Positions 40,040-64,000 of a DNA stretch of 64,000 nucleotides are shown one piece after another. Under the pieces are notes generated by a model that did no database searches, was not told the DNA's origin, and saw only the letters and a list, made by a program, of their open reading frames with translations. Position 1 is the stretch's first letter, and each line of letters opens with the position of its first letter. The stretch covers positions 12,292,038-12,356,037 of the forward strand of contig OZ038322.1 in NCBI GenBank assembly GCA_964035795.1. Direction: 5' to 3'. Source of the stretch: Pterobdella sp. o SKG-2022. Lineage: Eukaryota > Annelida > Clitellata > Hirudinida > Piscicolidae. A program made the translations under genes and the position numbers.

Positions 40040-43000
40040 AGGCACCTTGTGGCAAGGAACCCTTCCTCACTTAGTCTACAGTCCTATGTTGAGAATGCAC
40101 AAAGCATGGAGACATTACAAAGAACTTAAACTCTCCAATCCTGATGTGTCTATCAATACTTATAATCCAAATAGTCATCCCACCACAGCTAACAATACAA
40201 CCACTGCAACTACAGCTCTATGGCAACCCCGTTTAGATAATCATCGATATTGTAATAACAACCAAGATGTAACGAACAACAATATTAATTATTATTCATC
40301 AGATGACATGACTATTTTATCTTTCAATGCTTTGAAGCTTACACAGCCTCTTGTAGAGTCAGATCCAAACTCTATATCATCAGACCATTCAGAACTGAAT
40401 GAATCTTTCAGAGATCAATTGTTTGATCTCACGTCAACCACATCTCTCACTAACAAACAACATAATGATAACTTTAATAAAATTATTCATACTTTAAACC
40501 AATCCAAAACCAATGATGCTAATGAAGCTGATGACGATCAGAAGAAAAACAGAAAAAATAACCTTTTGAATATTGCAAATGAATTCGCTGCTCTTAAACG
40601 CCTAAATTCTCGGGTTTTGCCGTTCAATCTACACCAAGAATTGTATAGGGAAGTTTATGGTGAGAACCTGTCAGATAATGATGAAATCATGACTTCCCAT
40701 GAAGACACACATATTAACCATAATGAAGATGTACATATTAACGATTTCAACAATAACGTTGCTCTGATTAAACAAGCAAAAAATACTAATGATGAAAGTT
40801 TGCTTTCTCTCAAAAACATTGTGAAAGATACAACTCTAACAAATTTGAAAAGTCCTCTTTCAAACGAAACCTTTGAGAAAAATAATCAAGTAGATACAAA
40901 TACTCAAATCGATAATACAAATGTCACTAGTCAAAATGATACGATCACCGAAAATAGTAACAGAACTTGCGGTGATGGTGGCTGTGAAAATGATGACGAT
41001 GAAAACAATGAAAGAGAAATTGATTCTAAGGAAGATAACGGCACAATCTCCAACAACTGCAACATAACTTCTAACAATGAGCTCGAGATAGCTGCAGAAA
41101 GAGCTGTGGGTTGCAAGAAGGCTCAAGAATGTAGCACAAAACCAACTGAAGATTCGATCATTACAATCAATGAAAATGGCCCTACTGTTAATCTTAGAAA
41201 CAAGTTTGAACTTTTCCAGAACATTTGTACATAATTATGATTAATTTAAAGTTTTTAAAAATTTTGATTATATAACAAGGGTTTCAGATTGTTTTGATCA
41301 AATTTTAAACCTTCAAAACAGAGGTAATATGAGTAGAAGCTCATCAAATATTCATTTGAAAGATGGTCAAGAAGAGAAGAAAAAGATATGGGTTAATCAT
41401 TTATCCTTCCTTCTAAATGCATTTTGTTCATGTTTTATTCTAAAAATCATATGCACTTATGTATTTCCATGTGTATCGAGATATCACTAACATCTTTAAA
41501 GAGTGCACCATCATTGGCAGTTTTTAGCGTTATCTTATCATTTCCTTAATGAATAAAAAACAATATAACGATTTTAAGGTGGTTTTAATCCATAAAAAAT
41601 TCGAAAACTACAGTGGCATAGACTGAGCACAAGAGAGGAGGTATTGAGAAAATTAGCATTTGAGGCGGATGAAGACAATGAGACTCCAAACACCGTATCA
41701 GGCCTGTGTTATCTCAACGAGGCTGCGACAGACCTTGACAAGTCTTCAAATGTCTCTGCGGAAGTTAAAAAGGATGCTAAGGCTGAAGATACTGAATTTA
41801 CTGAACAGAAAAAAGTTGAAGAAGTAGATTCAATTAGTGAAGCTACCATCGGTGGTGTCAATTACCTTTCTCAAGCCATCTCTGTAGAGCAGGCCACTCC
41901 TGATATCATTGCTTCAACCAACGATGTGGTGAGTGCTTGAGATTTTCATGCTTTTTTATCGACACTCTTTATCATTGTTTTTTCTTATTTTTCATCACTT
42001 CTGGCATGACATTATCATCAATTTTTGAGTTGGTGGCAGGCTTTTGAAAGTCGTTAATTATGTTTCATGAATTTGTATAACATTAATTGGAATATTAGTT
42101 TCAACTTCAGAAAAGTTATGATTGAGACATGGAAAAAACGGATTTTGATGATAGGTCAAACTATTTTAATTAGCACATTATCGCTAAGGATTTTTTTATA
42201 AACTATGAAAAATAACTTTAAAATTGATAATTCTTGTGCGATTCAAAGTTATTGAAAAGATTACTATCATCAGTTTTTCAACGATACGGAAATCAAATGT
42301 TTTAAAATTTATGAACGTGACTAATTAGCAAAGAGTTTAGATTATATCTTAATTCACACAGGCTCCGGAAGACTTCGCATGCAGACAAGAACGTCTGCAG
42401 AGGGAGGCAAAAATGGCACTAGCTCAAGTAATATATTAAATTAACATTGAACCTTTTATGTTGAACAATAAACTAGCCATTATTGTTTTCTTTTTCAATG
42501 AACCTAATACAATATAACGTGGCATAAATGTATATGGGTGGTAATATATTTGAAGGCACGTCCCATGGCTTACATGCAGTTGCAGTTAGAAAAGAAGAAA
42601 GTTACAAAATCTCCATTGGCTGATATTGTAAGTGCCACCATTTAATGCTAGTTCATATAGCATTTTACTCATTGTTTTTTTTTTATTTCAAGAATGTTTT
42701 TATAATGTATTAAGTTAATTTTTATTCCTAAAAGTCAAAATCTTTAACCTCATTTGAGTATTGCTCATGTTTATCTTTTTGCCTCTCACACTACCATAGT
42801 GCTGTATACTCACCACATGCACTTGTTCCATAGGCGGGCATGGAGGCTTTTGTGGAGGGACACCTGGTGAAGTTGTCGGCATGCACTCTGCAGAGCATGA
42901 ACATCGCCCAGTTGCAAGTTGTTGTCAATGAGTTGCATGCCAGGATTGAAGGTATTTTATATTTTTCGTTGTTATCTTTGTTATTAATCATCGTTGAAAG

Positions 43001-43649
43001 GATGGTAATAGTATTATTAGTGGTGATAATGTTATAAATAGTAGTAGTGCTAGTATATATGGTTCCTATGTTTCATGGTGATCCTCAGGATCATTAGTTT
43101 TTACAATAGGGTCAGATATATTCTCGCTGTTTTTATCAGATCTATGATTCTCAATTTGTATGCGTTGATGGTTTAGTATTGTGCCAGAAACATGAATTAT
43201 TCATTGTAAAAACTGAATTATCTAAATAACATCGCCATAAACCGTAAAGATATTTTTGATGTATAAGATTTTTGTTCGAAATTATGAGTCAGAAAAATTT
43301 CAATTATTTAAAACTATGAAATTTTAATTTTATCGTTTTTACAAATGAATATTCAAATTTTTCTATATTTTAAACGTCTAACGTTCAATTTCTCAATGAT
43401 CAACCTATTTTTTAATAATCATACCATCATAAAGATTTCATTTTGAATGTTATTTCTATTTAAACATAAAATTATGTTTATTTTTAGCCAAAACCATCAC
43501 AACCTACATCCTCCACAGTATTGAATGGAGATTTGATGAGCCAATTGGTGAACAGGGATGACCTGCACACAGTTCAAGACTCCATGCTAGTTGATATCGA
43601 AGATCTTACTGGGTATGTGTGTTCAGGTGTGGTTCTGTGTATGTGGTGA
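40040..43649 (+). CDS. SCHIP1: Schwannomin-interacting protein 1 (SCHIP1/IQCJ-SCHIP1 type)
   Basis: SCHIP1 is a coiled-coil adaptor that binds the NF2 tumour suppressor and ankyrin-associated membrane scaffolds in vertebrates. Segments: about 40040-41105 (frame open to 41234), 41614-41928, 42362-42427, 42556-42627, 42834-42951 and 43519-43612. The conserved C-terminus is clear: MAYMQLQLEKKK, then HLVKLSACTLQSMNIAQLQV and ELHARIEVLN, then RDDLHTVQDSMLVDIEDLT. The first large exon has LRMHKAWRHYKEL, which resembles the IQ motif of the vertebrate IQCJ-SCHIP1 fusion with His in place of Gln, followed by about 300 Asn/Asp/Thr-rich, probably disordered residues. The join 41105/41614 is phase-consistent (GTGGGT donor) but not certain. 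The last short exon was not found; reading through the donor at 43613 would stop at 43647-43649. The 5' end is probably incomplete; the first ATG in this exon is at 40086. Confidence 0.85.
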
Positions 43650-46254
43650 GGATTATAGGGTGGTGATGAGCTTTATGAATGGGAAGATCGCTAGGGGCAT
43701 TAGCGTTGCTGTTAACGTCTAAACACAAACTCAAATAATGCTTCCTCAAATTATCCATATATAATAATGTATTGTCATGTATTTTGAAGGAGAGCTCAAG
43801 AATTTGCAGCAAGGATAGGAAAAAGAAAAGTTTAGTTTTCATCAATTTAAAAATTCATTTTCTCTGCTTGTTAACTGTCACTGACCAATGATAAACATCT
43901 GTTTCTTCCTTTTTCATGTATTCGCCACTATATAAACCTTGTTTTGGTTTTTTAAATCTATGCTTCATTCCCAAGATATTCGTATTTTGTAAGCTTTAAG
44001 TATTCCTTTTTATGCACGTCAGTAAAAATATCAAAAAGTGTGAAGATAGAACAGGCTGGAAGGAGCTGTTTGGAAATATGCTTTTATTTTCATGAGCAAT
44101 CAATACATTTTATATCTCAATCATTTTCAGTTGATAATATCATTTGTTTCATTCGTCAGAAAATACCTTTTTGTTAAACTTTATATTGAAAATTTATAAT
44201 TCACTTCAATATTATTGTCGGTTCATGGGTAGATTAGTCGCAATTGTATTGGCTTCTGTGTTGTTGTCTGCATCAATTTTGCTTGGTTAGTCCATTCTGT
44301 TTATCTATTTTAAAAATTTCCACTTCAAATGCCAATTGTTAATTTAACCACGTTTGATATATCGATGATGATACGGTGGGAAGGATGAAAAGGTGTCCCA
44401 CTTTGCATTTATTTATAGGTGCTCTTACAGGTTTGAAATATACACTGCAAAATGTAACACTTTGTCTTATATTTTTGTGATTGTTTAATAATCAACAGTA
44501 GAACTATTATTGACCATGTAGTTATAGCCAATTGTAGCATCTATGCTAAAGTTGAAGAACTTTTAAAATTTAATTTTATTTTTCCATTTTTTGCACACAA
44601 GTTTATTTTCTGTCTATTCACTAAATAGCAGGTATTTTACGGATTTCTATTATAAAATTGAGATTCTAGCCACTATAACTGTATTGCAAAACTCGAACAT
44701 TGCTACATCTAGTTGTTAAACTATCATCTAGTTAGACTTATTCGAAAAGTTGAAGTTTTCAAATAAAACTTTTGAGTTATCATTTTGAGGGTTTTATAGT
44801 ATTCCATCATTTTAAAGTTGAGTTAGCTTCATTTTATATCGCAGTTCCATCACTTCAGTTTATTTATGGAAGATTTTATGCTGGTGAATGTTGATAAACT
44901 TTACAATCGTTGTTGATGTTATATTTTGAAACAATCTTCGCCCTTTAATTTTGTTATTTTATCAATATTCCTGTTTACGCCATTTTTGAGAACCTTAGAA
45001 TAATGAATAGTGAACCACCACAAACAAAATCTCATTGGTCATTACGATCACATGGCAACCACTCACTCGATATATTTGATAATAATACAGTTATTATATT
45101 CGTTACAACAAAAAATTCTGAAACATTTCACAATGGCATAATAGTCGTTTTATATTCCACTAGATTTGTGAGTTTAATTATTTACTTCCAAAGTTATATT
45201 CACATTTTCTTTACCTTTCTTCACCGCTTTAGTGACATTTTTATTGGTTTCTATATCATATATGTAAATATATTTCTTCAACCATGCTTGTTGGTTTAGC
45301 ATGTATTATTTTAAACTAATCCAAAACCTATTTATAACGTTTACTCATTGAATGGTTATGAATACTATTTGTATTATTACTGTTAATACTAATATTAGTA
45401 AAAACAATAAGATTTTCGAATATTGAATATTCTATATACTTTTAGATGGGGAAAAGCTTTAACTTTGATCAACTTTCAAAATGGCTCAAGGTTGACTAAA
45501 ATCTATAAGGGTTTTCTCCATTTATTTTTCATGTTCATCTATAACAATTTATAATACACATAGACACAACAAAGATAGTAATTTTTGAATTGCATTAAAA
45601 CCAAGTTTATTTCAACCTATATTCGTATAAGTTTATCAAACTCAATAATTTTTCACATATAATATATTAAACTAATCAACGTGATTATATTTTTGTTTTG
45701 GAGCTGTTAAGTTCTACATTCTTATTGTGTCAAAATTCTGTGTTATATGCTTTTCAAATATTCAATGACTTTAAAATTATTATTATTACCATCAATGTTT
45801 AAATTTGAGCTGCACTGGATTGTGAAACTAATCAAGTTCGCTTTCAAAATGTTTTGAATAAATTATTGTGTCAATATTTCAATGGCTGAATTTAAGCAGT
45901 ATTTTCTGAAATATTGATCGATATGTTTCAAATTAAATCACAAAGCTTTTGTCAAAACTATGGGCAAAAAACTAAAAAAAATTAAAAACAACTGAAATGT
46001 GAATAATGAATAGTTTTCAAGTTAATGATCGAGTGGAACTTTCAATCAAAGTGCAGGTTAGAAAATGTAACTCAAATTGTGAATAAAGAAATAGATGCAT
46101 AAATAACTTCTAAATAGATAAAAAAACAGGTGAAAAAATCTTCAATATTATAAAAACAACTCAAAGATTCTCTTAAATATAAATAACTCCAAACAATGAT
46201 AACGTCTTAAATATAGAACAAAAAATAAACCACAGCAACCCAGCCATCATGTCC
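43650..46254. other. 3' regions between convergent SCHIP1 and dynein genes
   Basis: AT-rich sequence between the last identified SCHIP1 exon and the dynein stop codon. It may hold the terminal SCHIP1 exon and both 3' UTRs. An open frame at about 45003-45299 on the plus strand has no recognisable similarity and ends in low-complexity hydrophobic sequence, so I do not call it a gene. Confidence 0.5.

Positions 46255-64000
<17,746 letters not shown>

Noticed and set aside
40860..41126. Minus-strand hydrophobic open frames opposite SCHIP1
   Set aside because: They are reverse-strand shadows of the Asn/Asp-rich coding exon.
43489..43518. Alternative acceptor before the last SCHIP1 exon (TTTTAG at 43488)
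   Set aside because: It gives an early stop in the required frame; the acceptor ending at 43518 restores the conserved SCHIP1 sequence.
45003..45299. 98-residue plus-strand open frame between SCHIP1 and dynein
   Set aside because: No recognisable similarity, low-complexity hydrophobic end, no neighbouring exon support.

Overview
This window is AT-rich, intron-dense nuclear DNA from an invertebrate animal. The evidence is a TALE homeobox gene of the PBX/extradenticle class, a SCHIP1 gene, two genes for motile-cilium axoneme parts (DRC1 and an inner-arm dynein heavy chain), and a meiosis gene of the TEX11/SPO22 type. Coding sequence is cut into many short exons, mostly 30-300 bp, with GT-AG introns. 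The exact phylum cannot be fixed from the sequence alone. I found no bacterial or viral genes, no CRISPR array and no gene cluster resembling a defence or biosynthetic system.

Layout from left to right. Positions 1-6.9 kb hold the N-terminal part of glutamate synthase (GOGAT), minus strand, running off the left edge. Positions 7.7-14.8 kb hold a TEX11/SPO22-like gene, plus strand. Positions 15.1-21.7 kb hold DRC1, plus strand. A BUD22/SRFBP1-like gene (21.9-23.5 kb, minus strand) converges on DRC1 with only 185 bp between the stop codons. At 23.9-24.3 kb there is a broken reverse-transcriptase C-terminus from a non-LTR retrotransposon. PBX/extradenticle occupies 26.5-29.4 kb (plus). A four-EF-hand protein lies at 32.7-34.7 kb (plus). 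Adenylate kinase 1 lies at 36.3-38.1 kb (minus). SCHIP1, with an IQ-like motif upstream, lies at 40.0-43.6 kb (plus). An axonemal dynein heavy chain of the DNAH3/7/12 type fills 46.3-64 kb (minus) and runs off the right edge.

The genes do not form an operon or an obvious functional cluster. DRC1 and the dynein heavy chain both serve ciliary beating, and adenylate kinase could supply nucleotide balance in the same cells, but this neighbourhood is probably coincidental. The least explained material is in introns and spacers: two small palindromic repeat families (each with two copies here, all inside introns), a tRNA-derived SINE-like element in the TEX11 gene, the retrotransposon remnant, and a few relatively GC-rich non-coding blocks. 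Exon boundaries were read by eye from splice consensus, reading frame and remembered family sequence; first exons are missing for several genes.
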